This document shows positions 9,161-18,316 of a stretch of DNA of 64,000 nucleotides, piece after piece. Source of the DNA: Ancrocorticia sp. (GTDB taxonomy: Bacteria > Actinomycetota > Actinomycetes > Actinomycetales > Actinomycetaceae). How positions within the stretch are numbered: position 1 is the stretch's first letter; each line of letters begins with the position of its first letter. Under the pieces are notes generated by a model, which was not told the origin of the DNA, ran no database searches, and worked only from the letters and a program-made list of their open reading frames with translations. The stretch covers positions 1-64,000 of the forward strand of contig JALCLX010000007.1 of the NCBI GenBank assembly GCA_022648165.1. The letters are read 5' to 3'. The position numbers and the translations under genes are program-made.

Positions 9161-10086
9161 CACCGCTTACCTTTCCAAATCAGGCCCAAGGCATTCGCGA
9201 GATCGTCTGGATAGGGGGCGTGGAACTCGACCCATTCCCCAGTACGCGGATGCGTAAAGCCCAGCGAAACGGCATGAAGCCATTGGCGTGAAAGATTGAG
9301 CGCGCGGCTCAGTTGCGGATCTGCCCCGTACATATCGTCCCCGACGCACGGATGCCCCACGGCGGCCATGTGAACGCGAATCTGATGGGTCCGTCCCGTC
9401 TCCAGATGGATCTTGAGCAACGATGCGCCCGGCATCGCCTCGATCGCCTCGTAGTGCGTAATCGCGTGCCTCCCATCGTCCCGGATACCCATCTTCCACT
9501 GATGGCGGTGATCTCTGCCGATGGGAGCGTCAATGGTGCCGGCTAAAGGATCGGGATGTCCCTGTACAAGGGCGTGATAAATCTTCGTGACGGTGCGATC
9601 CCGGAATGCCTGTTTCAACACCGAATACGCTAGCTCAGATTTGGCCACTACCATGCATCCTGACGTGCCGACGTCGAGCCGGTGAACGATACCCTTGCGT
9701 TCCGGCGGTCCGTATGCAGACAGCTGAATGCCACGCCCCATCAATGCGCCCAACACGTCCGGACCCTCAAAATTCAGCGAGGGGTGTGCGGCAAGTCCTG
9801 CCGGCTTGTCCACAACCACAATATCCGCGTCCTCATAGAGTATAGGGATGTCGATATCGGTAGGAATTGGAGACGTGCGTGGTGGGTCCGGGATTACCAC
9901 CTCCAAAGACTGCCCCGCGGCGACCCTGTCGGATCTGGACACCGTCTTTCCGTCAAGCCACGCCTCACCGCGATCGATGATCCGTGCCGACGCAGCACGC
10001 GAAAGGCCCGTTACCCGCGCTATCACCGCATCGACTCGCTCGCCAACCAAGCTCTCCGGAATGGGATAGAGCCGCCGGTCAGCCAT
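9160..10086 (-). CDS. rluD: RluA-family rRNA pseudouridine synthase (RluD-like)
   Basis: 308 aa. N-terminal S4 RNA-binding domain (about 12-65), then the pseudouridine synthase domain with HRLDVGTSG at 135-143; D138 is the expected catalytic aspartate. The family converts specific uridines in 23S rRNA to pseudouridine; RluD is the best-matching member. The ATG at 10086 has AAGGAGG just upstream and overlaps the end of lspA by 8 bases. In-frame codons before it are not conserved. lspA-rluD adjacency is widespread in bacteria. The exact target uridines cannot be read from sequence. Confidence 0.93.
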   Translation of the reverse strand: MADRRLYPIPESLVGERVDAVIARVTGLSRAASARIIDRGEAWLDGKTVSRSDRVAAGQSLEVVIPDPPRTSPIPTDIDIPILYEDADIVVVDKPAGLAAHPSLNFEGPDVLGALMGRGIQLSAYGPPERKGIVHRLDVGTSGCMVVAKSELAYSVLKQAFRDRTVTKIYHALVQGHPDPLAGTIDAPIGRDHRHQWKMGIRDDGRHAITHYEAIEAMPGASLLKIHLETGRTHQIRVHMAAVGHPCVGDDMYGADPQLSRALNLSRQWLHAVSLGFTHPRTGEWVEFHAPYPDDLANALGLIWKGKR

Positions 10087-10600
10087 TATTGTCCTCCTTG
10101 GGAGCGCCGCCATCACCAGCTGCCGGTCCGAATTCGACGCCGCGGAAGACCAATATACCGATGGCCGCGATTCCTACAACCAGCGCGATGTCGGCCACGT
10201 TGCCGATGAACCAATCAAAATATGCGATGAAGTCGACGACGTGTCCACGCCCTGCGCCCGGTGAGCGGAAGATCCTATCCACGAGGTTGCCTGCAGCGCC
10301 TCCCCAGACGATGCCCAGCCACACCGCCCATGCGCGCGATGCCACCTTTCTGGCGACAAACGGGATTCCCAATACAACAGCTCCGGCGACGACGGTGAAG
10401 ACTACAGTAGCACCCTCGCCGAATGAAAAGGCTGCGCCCGGATTGAAGATGAGTTCGAATCCCAGCGCGTTCCCGAGAATGGGAATGCGCTGATTGGGAG
10501 TCAATGAAGTCAGCGCCCACTGCTTCGTCAGCTGGTCAAGTGCCACCGTAGCGAGCGCCAGAACCCACACCACACCGGTCAACGCCGCCGGTTTCTTCAT
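10079..10600 (-). CDS. lspA: Lipoprotein signal peptidase (signal peptidase II)
   Basis: 173 aa with four membrane helices. It cleaves the signal peptide of prolipoproteins after diacylglyceryl modification of the lipobox cysteine. The catalytic aspartate motifs are present: GNLVDRIFR (D108) and FIGNVADIAL (D137). FNPGAAFSF is the family NxGxAFS motif. A charged C-terminal tail extends into the cytoplasm. The ATG at 10600 is preceded by AAGGAGA. It lies 66 bases after divIVA and leads an operon with rluD. A possible client in this window is the CapA-like lipoprotein at 52175. Confidence 0.96.
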   Translation of the reverse strand: MKKPAALTGVVWVLALATVALDQLTKQWALTSLTPNQRIPILGNALGFELIFNPGAAFSFGEGATVVFTVVAGAVVLGIPFVARKVASRAWAVWLGIVWGGAAGNLVDRIFRSPGAGRGHVVDFIAYFDWFIGNVADIALVVGIAAIGILVFRGVEFGPAAGDGGAPKEDNNG

Positions 10601-10666
10601 TCTTCTCCTTCACAAGAAACGGCGGTGGTCACAGGACCGCCGCCGTTTCCCATTGCTGTATCAGCT

Positions 10667-11251
10667 CTAGTTTTGGAAACCTTCTGTCTGCGAGGAACCG
10701 GATTCCACGTTGGACAGTAGCGATTCCAAGTAACTCTTCAGACGCGTCCGGTAGTCGCGTTCGAAATCGCGCAGTTCGGAGATCTTACGCTCCATCAAGC
10801 TTCGCTCTTGCTCCAGCTGCGCCATCGTCCGGTTGTACTGATCCTGAGCATCGTCAACCATCTGTTGGCTCTTCTGCTGCGCCTCGGAAACCAGCCGCTC
10901 ACTCTCGGCCTTGCCTTCGGCAATGTGCCGGTCACGCAGTTCCTGCGCCAACATGAGCAACCCGGTTGCCTCTTCGGCCTCGTTCGTTGGATTCACAAAT
11001 GCGGAGGTTGACGTGGCGGAATCGGGTGCCTCATCGACCGGCGCTCCCGTGCCTCCTTCAAGCTCTGTGACTCGCGCCTGAGCAACCTTGAGCTGATTCT
11101 GCAGCTCAGCGTTTTCCTTCGTAAGGGCGCCGATAGTATCAGCTACTTGATCGAGGAATACATCGACTTCATCCTGGTCATACCCTTCAGAAACCTCCTT
11201 TGGCTCCTTGAAGCGCATGTTCATGACATCGTCTTCGGTCAGCAGCGCCAT
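10667..11251 (-). CDS. divIVA: DivIVA/Wag31 polar growth protein
   Basis: 194 aa. The conserved DivIVA N-terminus has GYDQDEVDVFLDQV at about 23-36, followed by coiled coil (25-65). A low-complexity linker (70-95) and a second long coiled coil (95-185) follow. In actinobacteria Wag31/DivIVA marks poles and septa by sensing membrane curvature and organises apical wall synthesis. The ATG at 11251 lies behind AAGGGG. A 151-base gap to yggT contains possible promoter elements (for example TACTGT at 11267-11272), so it may be transcribed apart from the dcw genes. Confidence 0.95.
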   Translation of the reverse strand: MALLTEDDVMNMRFKEPKEVSEGYDQDEVDVFLDQVADTIGALTKENAELQNQLKVAQARVTELEGGTGAPVDEAPDSATSTSAFVNPTNEAEEATGLLMLAQELRDRHIAEGKAESERLVSEAQQKSQQMVDDAQDQYNRTMAQLEQERSLMERKISELRDFERDYRTRLKSYLESLLSNVESGSSQTEGFQN

Positions 11252-11402
11252 GAGTTTTCACCCCTTACAGTACAAAGTTCACTTTTTATCAGTGTGGCCC
11301 AGACGCCACCTACAGGAAGAGACTACCCGATAATGGTACATCTGTTCATAATGTTACGTTTGAACACAGCCCTCTGTCGCATCTAGATTCACATCACACG
11401 TA

Positions 11403-11690
11403 TCACACCAGCCGAATAAATATGCTTTGCAGGATCTGCACCCCGAAAAACAGGACTAAAAACCCCATATCAAGCGCCATACCGCCAAATCGTAAAGGCG
11501 GAATGTACTTCCCCAAGAATCGCAACGGCGGATCAGTCATGGCGTAGATCGCATTCGCTATCACAAGCAGCGCACCTGAGGGATGCCAATCATGTGAGGC
11601 TGCCATCACAAGATCGAATATCGCCCGCGCCACCAACACCAGCGTGTAGAGCGAGCAAAGCGTGGAAAGGAGGGAGAAAAACAAAGACAT
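11403..11690 (-). CDS. yggT: YggT family membrane protein
   Basis: 95 aa with two hydrophobic segments flanking the family signature around DPPLRFLGKYIPPLRFGGMALD. YggT/Ycf19 proteins are small membrane proteins found next to sepF and divIVA in most Gram-positives and are linked to division or envelope organisation. The biochemical role is unsettled. The ATG at 11690 is one base from the sepF stop, so translation is probably coupled. No other reading is as well supported. Confidence 0.92.
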   Translation of the reverse strand: MSLFFSLLSTLCSLYTLVLVARAIFDLVMAASHDWHPSGALLVIANAIYAMTDPPLRFLGKYIPPLRFGGMALDMGFLVLFFGVQILQSIFIRLV

Positions 11691-11691
11691 C

Positions 11692-12105
11692 TCAGAATCG
11701 GTCGGTTGCCTCAGGACGATGTGATTCCATCTTAATCGCGCGCGGAGTCATCAGTAGAACATCATTAGAAATCTGATTGAGCTGGCCATGTAATCCGTAG
11801 CAGACACCCAATGCAAAATCCACAATTCGATAACGATCGGATTCATCAGCGCCTGAAAGATTCAGGATAACTGGCAAGCCCTTGCGGAACTGGTCGGCGA
11901 ATGACTGAACATCTTTGAAGGTAACCGGCCATGCTGTCACGATTCGGGACACTTCCGGCGCAGGCTCTACCGGGCGGATAGGAGTGACGTCAGAGGTGGC
12001 ATCCTCTTCAGGAGCCTCCTCCTCGGCTTCATCCTCGAAGTATTCGTCTTCATATTCTTCGTCATTTAAGGTGGCCTTATCGACGAATCGCTGGAACATC
12101 CCCAT
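11692..12105 (-). CDS. sepF: Cell division protein SepF
   Basis: 137 aa. A short N-terminal helix (MGMFQRFVDK) likely binds the membrane. A very acidic linker (about 14-40) leads to the SepF core (about 55-130), which binds FtsZ and helps anchor the Z-ring. Actinobacteria lack FtsA, and SepF is thought to take its place. The ATG at 12105 has AGGAGGG upstream; the 12 in-frame codons before it lack a ribosome-binding site. The gene follows ftsZ directly: the yggS and pgeF genes often found between them in actinobacteria are absent here. Confidence 0.93.
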   Translation of the reverse strand: MGMFQRFVDKATLNDEEYEDEYFEDEAEEEAPEEDATSDVTPIRPVEPAPEVSRIVTAWPVTFKDVQSFADQFRKGLPVILNLSGADESDRYRIVDFALGVCYGLHGQLNQISNDVLLMTPRAIKMESHRPEATDRF

Positions 12106-12160
12106 GGCAACAAACCCTCCTGGTGTTTCATGTACTGCCACCGTATGCGAAGAGTAACTA

Positions 12161-12205
12161 CCGGCGCGGGAAGCGCGGTGGCGTGTCGCTAGCTTCCCAC
12201 GCCGG
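12161..12205 (-). terminator. Strong stem-loop between ftsZ and sepF
   Basis: The arms at 12161-12174 and 12192-12205 pair over 14 positions (one G-U in the minus-strand RNA), around a 17-base loop. The structure starts 6 bases after the ftsZ stop. No run of U follows, so it may be an attenuator or an RNA-stability element rather than a classical terminator. Confidence 0.5.
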
Positions 12206-12210
12206 GCAGT

Positions 12211-13410
12211 TTAATTCTCGTCGAACAGGAACGCGGGAATGTCCAGATCTGGCGCACCGCGATGCTCCGCAGCACGGCGTTCCGGAGCTGCGGGCCGTTG
12301 TTCTGGCGTGGGCGCCTCTTTGAACGGATGAGCGGGGGTAGCAAATTCTTCGCCTTGCACCACTGGCGGTACGGCAGGATTTGGCCGTGTAGCGGGCTTC
12401 TCCGATTCGTCGGACGAATCGCTCGCGTGCCGGGCAACGGCCCGGTTTGGATTGAGCAGGTGATCTTCCGATTCGTCGAATCCTGCGGCGATGATCGTCA
12501 CGCGCACTTCGTCGCCTAATGCTTCGTCGATTATCTGGCCAACGATGATATTTGCGGAAGGATCTACGGACTCCTTCACTAGCTTCGCTGCCCGATCCAT
12601 CTCCTTCAAAGAGAAGTTCTGGCCCGCCTGGAAGGAGAGCAATACGCCATGAGCGCCATCGATGCGCGCCTCGAGTAGTGGGGAAGATATCGCGCTTTCA
12701 GTGGCACGCATCGCGCGATCCTCGCCGGTGGCGGAGCCGATGCCCATAAGCGCCGTGCCAGCGTCCTTCATGACAGCCTTCACGTCCGCAAAATCCAAAT
12801 TCACGAGCCCGGGAATCGTGATCAGGTCTGAGATGCCCTTCACGCCGTTAAAGAGCACCTCGTCGGCCAATTTGTACGCTTCCAGCACCGTGAGATCCTC
12901 GTTCGCGATCTCGAGCAGCCGATCGTTGGGAATGACGATCAGAGTATCGACCGCTTTGCGCAATTGCTCAACACCTGCTGCCGCATTGTTCGCGCGCTGC
13001 AGGCCTTCGTATTCGAATGGCCGCGTCACCACGCCCACTGTCAATGCGCCAAGATCCCGCGCGATCGCAGCAATGACCGGCGCAGCTCCCGTCCCTGTGC
13101 CGCCACCTTCGCCTGCGGTCACAAAGACCATATCGGCGCCTTCAAGAGCGGCACGGATAACATCGGCATTTTCCTCCGCCGCCCGCTTGCCCACAGCAGG
13201 ATCAGCGCCAGCGCCGAGTCCGCGTGAAACGTCACGTCCGATGTCTAATTTGGTCTCTGCTTCGGATTTGACCAAGTCTTGTCCATCGGTGTTCACCGCG
13301 ATGAACTCGACACCAGCGAGGCCATCCTGGATCATGCGGTCGACAGCATTGCCACCGCCACCGCCCACACCGACGACTTTGATGTTTGCGGCGTTGTTGA
13401 GAGTAGGCAT
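12211..13410 (-). CDS. ftsZ: Cell division protein FtsZ
   Basis: 399 aa tubulin-like GTPase that polymerises into the Z-ring. N-terminal [13 protein letters not shown], tubulin signature GGGTGTG at 102-108, and the T7-loop region NLDFADVK near 205 are all present. A flexible linker of about 75 residues precedes the C-terminal peptide [12 protein letters not shown], the predicted SepF/FtsW docking site. The ATG at 13410 has AAAGGAAG upstream. A 131-base gap to ftsQ allows a dedicated promoter, as is usual for ftsZ. Confidence 0.98.
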   Translation of the reverse strand: MPTLNNAANIKVVGVGGGGGNAVDRMIQDGLAGVEFIAVNTDGQDLVKSEAETKLDIGRDVSRGLGAGADPAVGKRAAEENADVIRAALEGADMVFVTAGEGGGTGTGAAPVIAAIARDLGALTVGVVTRPFEYEGLQRANNAAAGVEQLRKAVDTLIVIPNDRLLEIANEDLTVLEAYKLADEVLFNGVKGISDLITIPGLVNLDFADVKAVMKDAGTALMGIGSATGEDRAMRATESAISSPLLEARIDGAHGVLLSFQAGQNFSLKEMDRAAKLVKESVDPSANIIVGQIIDEALGDEVRVTIIAAGFDESEDHLLNPNRAVARHASDSSDESEKPATRPNPAVPPVVQGEEFATPAHPFKEAPTPEQRPAAPERRAAEHRGAPDLDIPAFLFDEN

Positions 13411-13541
13411 GGCCTCTTCCTTTCAAACCTCAAGTGACACTTTAGGTTCTGTACGTCTGACTTCGCGGACAAGTTAGAGTGCGCGCGGCCCTCATTCAAC
13501 GACCACGCTGGGCGTGTCGCAAATCCGTTCGTATCGAACGC

Positions 13542-14564
13542 TCACTGAGTCACGGGCGCGCGCGGCGATGAGACGTCATACCACCCGGCATTTTGCGCCA
13601 GAAGGACACCCAACACCTGTGCCTTGAAGTCGTTTTCACTAGATTGCCCCCAGAAGACCTGCGCACCGTTTGACATGTTCAATGTCAGCTGCAGGTTCTT
13701 ATCCACCGCGATACTCGTAACGTTCTGCCGCACGGAGCTATCCAACGCTGCAAGGACTTCGAGCATCGCAGTGCTCGCCTTGCCGGCATCACTCTGTGAA
13801 TCCGACAACACCATGTGGGGCAGTGCATCAGCTTCATCCGTTGGAATTGAAAGCTTCACACCGTCTTCGTCAATAGCAACGCAAGAATCATTCTGTTCCA
13901 CGCATGCAATTGGCGTGCGCAACGCTATCGTCACTGTGGCGCCCGTGGGCCACGCACGCGCAACCGTGGCTCGGCGCACCATAGAGAGCTTCTCGACGGC
14001 GGCTTCGGCCTTCGCTTCGTTCAGCCGGACAAGCGACGTCCCTTCAAACGGTTGCAGCGCGGCCACAACGGATTCCTCGCTCACACTGCTAGATGCACCG
14101 CGTACTTTCACATCGTTCAGATCTAACGCGAACAACGGCGAATACAGCGCCAGCCACAGCGCCAGCAACACAGCGAATCCGATACCTCCAGCAGACAACG
14201 CCTGCTTGACACGGATGCGCCGATGCTCAGCACGCCGCTCTTTACGCCGTGCAGACATGCGTATGGGAGCCGCGAGTTCTGGCTCGGCATGCTCTATCGG
14301 CTGGTACGCCGTATCGCCGTCTTCAATGATGACGGCCGCATCGCTGTCCTCCGCCGCAGAAAGGGCGTCCTGTGCAGACGTCGCATGTGGCGCGCGCTCT
14401 ATCTGTGCTGTTTGCGCGGCCCGCCGAACGCGCAGTGCGGGGCGCGTCACACGCGCCAGCGTGGCAGCAGATGTGGATTCTGGAACCTGCGCCCCGGCTT
14501 TGTTTCCCTCCGGTTGCTCGGAGGTCAAAGGCGCAGGACGCGGTGGACGGCGGGGAGGTCTCAT
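13542..14564 (-). CDS. ftsQ: Cell division protein FtsQ
   Basis: 340 aa bitopic membrane protein. A long basic and low-complexity cytoplasmic region (1-125) precedes a transmembrane helix (about 126-147). The extracytoplasmic POTRA domain starts LNDVKVRGASSSVSEESVV, and the FtsQ domain follows (TPIACVEQNDSCVAIDEDG). FtsQ links FtsL/FtsB and the septal synthase to the divisome. The ATG at 14564 overlaps the murC stop as ATGA. The cytoplasmic segment is longer than the Escherichia coli protein, which is common in actinobacteria. Confidence 0.93.
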   Translation of the reverse strand: MRPPRRPPRPAPLTSEQPEGNKAGAQVPESTSAATLARVTRPALRVRRAAQTAQIERAPHATSAQDALSAAEDSDAAVIIEDGDTAYQPIEHAEPELAAPIRMSARRKERRAEHRRIRVKQALSAGGIGFAVLLALWLALYSPLFALDLNDVKVRGASSSVSEESVVAALQPFEGTSLVRLNEAKAEAAVEKLSMVRRATVARAWPTGATVTIALRTPIACVEQNDSCVAIDEDGVKLSIPTDEADALPHMVLSDSQSDAGKASTAMLEVLAALDSSVRQNVTSIAVDKNLQLTLNMSNGAQVFWGQSSENDFKAQVLGVLLAQNAGWYDVSSPRAPVTQ

Positions 14565-15931
14565 CGTTTTGAGAGCTCCTGCACAATCTCTGGTCCCAGC
14601 TCGGTGACATTCCCTGCGCCCATTGTGAGGACCACATCTCCGGGCACAGCCGCGTGGGCGATCTGGCGAGCGGCCTCATGTTTATCGGCCACATAGCGGG
14701 CGTGTGCACCACCCATGTGCTCGGTAATCACATCGCCTTCGACTCCAGGGATCGGGTCCTCACGCGCCGGATAAACGGATGTGACAATCACTTCGTCTGC
14801 TGCGGAAAGCGCCTTCGCAAACTGTGCCGCAAAATTGCGTGTCCGAGAATACAAATGCGGTTGAAACAGCACTAGTACTCGGCCCTCCCCCGCGAATTCT
14901 CGCGCGGCGCGGAGCGTCGCCGCAACTTCCGTAGGGTGATGGGCGTAATCGTCAATCACCCTCACGCCTCCAGCTTCGCCGCGAGATTCGAACCGCCGCT
15001 GCGTGCCCCGGAACTTGTGGAGAGACGCCGCGAACTTCGTACCATCGGCTCCAAGCTCTACCCCCGCAAGCCACGCGCCCGCGGCGTTGAGCAGCTGATG
15101 TGCCCCCACGATGCGCAGGGAAACAGGATAGTTCCCTGTTATATCCTCAAATGTCCCGCTGGCACACCCGTATTCGTGGCATTCGTCGACGATGCGCACG
15201 TGCCGCTCCACGCCGCGGACGGGTTCACCCCGCCCATAGCTGGCCACGCGCCGCCCTTCTGCCAACGCGGCCATACCCAGCCGAGCAGCGCCGTCGTCGT
15301 CGCCGCACACGATCAGAAGCCCCCCAGCGCTCACATTGCGCGAAAACTCCAGGAACGCCTCCTCAAATGCTTCTCTGGTCCCATAATGGTCCAGGTGATC
15401 GGGCTCCACATTCGTGACGACTGCGATGCGTGGCGTGTAATTCAAGAACGAAGCATCTGATTCGTCTGCTTCTGCTACGAAAATCGAACCTGATCCTAGA
15501 TGCCCGCCAGCGCCGCCGCCCGCAAGTGTGCCACCAATCGCCCACGATGGATCTCTGCCGAGTTCCTGGAGCGTCAACGCAATCATCGCCGACGTGGTTG
15601 TTTTCCCATGCGCACCGGCCACCGCGACGAAGTCCTTTCCCGCTGCCGCCAACGCCAAGGCCTGCGATCGGTGCACGATCCGCTGCCCCCGGCTGCGAGC
15701 AACCGCCAATTCAGGATTCGAATCGCGTATAGCGGAGGAGACGACCACGACGGCGTCTGCAGGCACGTGGTCTGCCGAGTGCCCGATGTACACGGGAATG
15801 CCTACAGATTGTAGATAGTGCGTTACTTCGCTCTCCACGCCGTCGGATCCCGATACCTGGTAGCCCTCCTGCTGCAAGAGTTCGGCAACAACAGACATGC
15901 CAGCTCCGCCGATGCCGATCAAATAGAACAT
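14561..15931 (-). CDS. murC: UDP-N-acetylmuramate--L-alanine ligase
   Basis: 456 aa. Cytosolic Mur ligase that adds L-alanine to UDP-MurNAc using ATP. The N-terminal UDP-binding GIGGAGMS is at 6-13 and the ATP loop GAHGKTTT at 106-113. NVEPDHLDHYG and DDYAHHPTEV mark the central and C-terminal domains. The ATG at 15931 shares a base with the murG stop; a GTG immediately before it (15934) is an alternative start giving a GTGA overlap. It sits in the standard murG-murC-ftsQ order. Confidence 0.97.
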   Translation of the reverse strand: MFYLIGIGGAGMSVVAELLQQEGYQVSGSDGVESEVTHYLQSVGIPVYIGHSADHVPADAVVVVSSAIRDSNPELAVARSRGQRIVHRSQALALAAAGKDFVAVAGAHGKTTTSAMIALTLQELGRDPSWAIGGTLAGGGAGGHLGSGSIFVAEADESDASFLNYTPRIAVVTNVEPDHLDHYGTREAFEEAFLEFSRNVSAGGLLIVCGDDDGAARLGMAALAEGRRVASYGRGEPVRGVERHVRIVDECHEYGCASGTFEDITGNYPVSLRIVGAHQLLNAAGAWLAGVELGADGTKFAASLHKFRGTQRRFESRGEAGGVRVIDDYAHHPTEVAATLRAAREFAGEGRVLVLFQPHLYSRTRNFAAQFAKALSAADEVIVTSVYPAREDPIPGVEGDVITEHMGGAHARYVADKHEAARQIAHAAVPGDVVLTMGAGNVTELGPEIVQELSKR

Positions 15932-17046
15932 CACAACCGCCCCGTTCCTGCTGCCTCGATAAGTGCGGCAAGCCGAGCCGCACCATCTATTGGACTTGTG
16001 CCACGCGCCGCGTGGCTCATAGCCGCGCGCTTCGCGGGATCAGCGAGCAACGGAATAACACGGGCCGCCATCACGGGAGCCGTAAAATCCGCGTCGCGCA
16101 CCACATATGCCCCACCTGCAGCCACCACATCCGCCGCGTTGAGCTCCTGTTCGCCGTTGCCTATCGGCAATGGAACGAAGAAAGCTGGAATCCCCAAGGC
16201 TCCCAGTTCTGCCACCGTGCCCGCGCCGGCGCGGCACAGCACCAGATCTGCCACCGCGTATGCGTCCTCCATCGTCTGCAAGTAATCAAACACACGGTAA
16301 TGGGGTACCTCCGCGCTCGCAGCACGCACCCGTTCATCTTTGCCTTTACCCGTCAGATGAACAACCTGGATGCCCTCAAACAAGGGCAGCGACTGAGTCA
16401 TGACGTCATTGAGGTGTTGCGCGCCCAACGATCCACCGGTTACCACCAAGGTGACAAAGTCAGGGTCCACGCCTAAACGCACTGCTGCCTCAGCTCGGCC
16501 TGCGCGCGGATCCTGCTGCCGCGCCCGCGCTAACGCTGCAATCTCAGGGCGCAGTGGCAGACCAGTCAACTCGGTTGCGCCGTCGCGCGCAGCCAGCGGT
16601 GTAGAAGCAAATGTCAGTGCCACCACCGCTGCGAACCGGGCACCATATTTGTTCGCCATTCCTGGCTTCGCGTTTTGCTCATGGATTACTACGGGGATGC
16701 CTCGCTTCTTGGCCGCCACATACACCGGTGTAGAGGCAAAGCCCCCGAATCCCACGGCGACGTCCGCCCTCTCAGCATCGAGTATCGCTCCCGCTTCCTT
16801 CACAGCTCGGTGAAATCGATGCGGAAACTGGATCGCGGCAAGATTGGGCCGCCGCGGGAAAGGCGCCCGTTCGATAGTGCGAAGTGGAACGCCGGCAGCA
16901 GGGACAAGATCATTCTCCAGGCCCTCTGTAGTGCCCACCGCAGTCACGGTGGCGCCGTCGTCGTGTAGCGCGCGCGCAGTAGCCAACAGCGGATTGACGT
17001 GCCCCGCAGTTCCCCCACCGGCAAGCACCACGTGCAAATTACTCAT
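15931..17046 (-). CDS. murG: UDP-N-acetylglucosamine--undecaprenyl-PP-MurNAc-pentapeptide transferase
   Basis: 371 aa GT-B glycosyltransferase that converts lipid I to lipid II at the inner membrane face. Motifs: GGGTAGHVNPLLA near the N-terminus, HEQNAKPGMANK, and the donor-binding region CRAGAGTVAELGALGIPAFFVPLP with nearby NGEQELNA. The ATG at 17046 follows AAGGGGG and overlaps the ftsW end by 8 bases. The 57 upstream in-frame codons are ftsW sequence in another frame. Confidence 0.97.
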   Translation of the reverse strand: MSNLHVVLAGGGTAGHVNPLLATARALHDDGATVTAVGTTEGLENDLVPAAGVPLRTIERAPFPRRPNLAAIQFPHRFHRAVKEAGAILDAERADVAVGFGGFASTPVYVAAKKRGIPVVIHEQNAKPGMANKYGARFAAVVALTFASTPLAARDGATELTGLPLRPEIAALARARQQDPRAGRAEAAVRLGVDPDFVTLVVTGGSLGAQHLNDVMTQSLPLFEGIQVVHLTGKGKDERVRAASAEVPHYRVFDYLQTMEDAYAVADLVLCRAGAGTVAELGALGIPAFFVPLPIGNGEQELNAADVVAAGGAYVVRDADFTAPVMAARVIPLLADPAKRAAMSHAARGTSPIDGAARLAALIEAAGTGRL

Positions 17047-18316
17047 GTGTCCCCCTTCTAACCAACGCGCGTGCCCGGAATGCAAGATGGTGGCGCACTC
17101 GGAAAGATTCGCGCACGCCAGGAGCTGATAGCGCCATGGATTCCGCCACTCCAATACCCAGCAGACCAGCCAGAACAGCGGAACCCCCCTGTGAGATGAA
17201 AGGAAGCGGCACACCAAACACCGGAAGAACCCCTGTCACCACTAGCATATTCATCAGCGCTTGGCCGGTCAGCCACACTGCCACTCCTCCCGCGGTAAAT
17301 CGGGCGAATTTGTCCGGGTGGAAACGGCAAATCCGTGTGAGCGACCAACCGAGCACGATAAAGAGCGCGATGACAACCAAACAGCCCCCGAGCCCCAGCT
17401 CCTCACCGATGACTGCAAAAATGAAATCTGTTTGTGCTTCCGCCAAATTTCCGGGCCACTTCTCTGCACCCGTTCCCAAGCCGGAACCGCCTATGCCGCC
17501 TGAGCCAAATGCCCACAACGCGTAGTCTTGTTGCGTGGGGGAAACGGAATCCGGGAGGCTAAAGAGGGTGCCGAAGTAATATGTCACGCGCTCCAAACGG
17601 GACGGATCCGCAGCGACGGCCACAGCTGCCAACAGCACCCCAAAACCAGCAATACTGAGCAGATATCTGCCAGGCAAGCCTGCTAGCCAGAACATCCCCA
17701 AAGCGATCATGACATACATGAGCGCCGTGCCCATATCGCGACCCACCATGATCGAGATGACGCCGATGGCAGTCCCCAGGCCCGCGGGAATAACATAATC
17801 TTTCCACGTTGCGGTTTCAGGCCGCAGCCGTGCCAACGCCGCGGCCAAAAACACGATCGTCGCTATTTTGAGAAACTCGGATGGTTGAATCTGGAGTATC
17901 CCCCCAAAACTCACCCAGTTGCGGTTGCCGTTGCGCACCACGCCAAGTGGTGTAATCACCAGTAGCTGAAGCCCAATCCCCAATGCGAAGAGCCCCACAG
18001 CGAAGCGGCGATAGAAGCGGGATGGTAGCAGCGCCGCAATGATTGCGAGGAACACGCCAACGAGCGAGTAGAACAGCTGCGTGTTCGCCACCTCGAACGG
18101 ATTGCTGGTGTCGTTGACAACCGCATTGCGCAGCCCTGTGGGAGCCGTGGCCGAATACACCATGACAACACCGATGAGCAGTAGAACGAAGGTCGAGAGT
18201 GCAATGAGTATGACTGCCCGGTGCATCTCATCGCGCATTACGGCGGCGTCGATCCGGCGCGGAGGAGTCACTGCCGGCCCGGCCGCACCTTTCTTTCCGA
18301 GCGCCGCATTAGCCAT
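17039..18316 (-). CDS. ftsW: Septal peptidoglycan polymerase FtsW
   Basis: 425 aa SEDS-family membrane protein with about ten helices. SEDS proteins polymerise glycan strands from lipid II, working with a class B PBP (here FtsI). Conserved stretches: NGNRNWVSFGGILQIQPSEF, the EAQTDFIFAVIGEELG loop with the catalytic-type Asp, and GVPLPFISQGGS near the C-terminus. A 30-residue basic N-terminal and a basic C-terminal tail are cytoplasmic. The start at 18316 overlaps murD by 8 bases. Confidence 0.96.
   Translation of the reverse strand: MANAALGKKGAAGPAVTPPRRIDAAVMRDEMHRAVILIALSTFVLLLIGVVMVYSATAPTGLRNAVVNDTSNPFEVANTQLFYSLVGVFLAIIAALLPSRFYRRFAVGLFALGIGLQLLVITPLGVVRNGNRNWVSFGGILQIQPSEFLKIATIVFLAAALARLRPETATWKDYVIPAGLGTAIGVISIMVGRDMGTALMYVMIALGMFWLAGLPGRYLLSIAGFGVLLAAVAVAADPSRLERVTYYFGTLFSLPDSVSPTQQDYALWAFGSGGIGGSGLGTGAEKWPGNLAEAQTDFIFAVIGEELGLGGCLVVIALFIVLGWSLTRICRFHPDKFARFTAGGVAVWLTGQALMNMLVVTGVLPVFGVPLPFISQGGSAVLAGLLGIGVAESMALSAPGVRESFRVRHHLAFRARALVRRGTHE

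Noticed and set aside
12662..13477. Long plus-strand ORF opposite ftsZ
   Set aside because: Antisense shadow of a high-GC gene; composition is Ser/Arg-rich low complexity and matches no family.
13526..13540. CGTTCGTATCGAACG dyad near the ftsQ end as an SOS box
   Set aside because: The half-sites are in the reverse order (GTTC then GAAC), so it does not fit GAAC-N4-GTTC; at most a weak hairpin.
13624..14607. Long plus-strand ORF opposite ftsQ
   Set aside because: Shadow of ftsQ; no domain, no start signal, interrupted homology expected.
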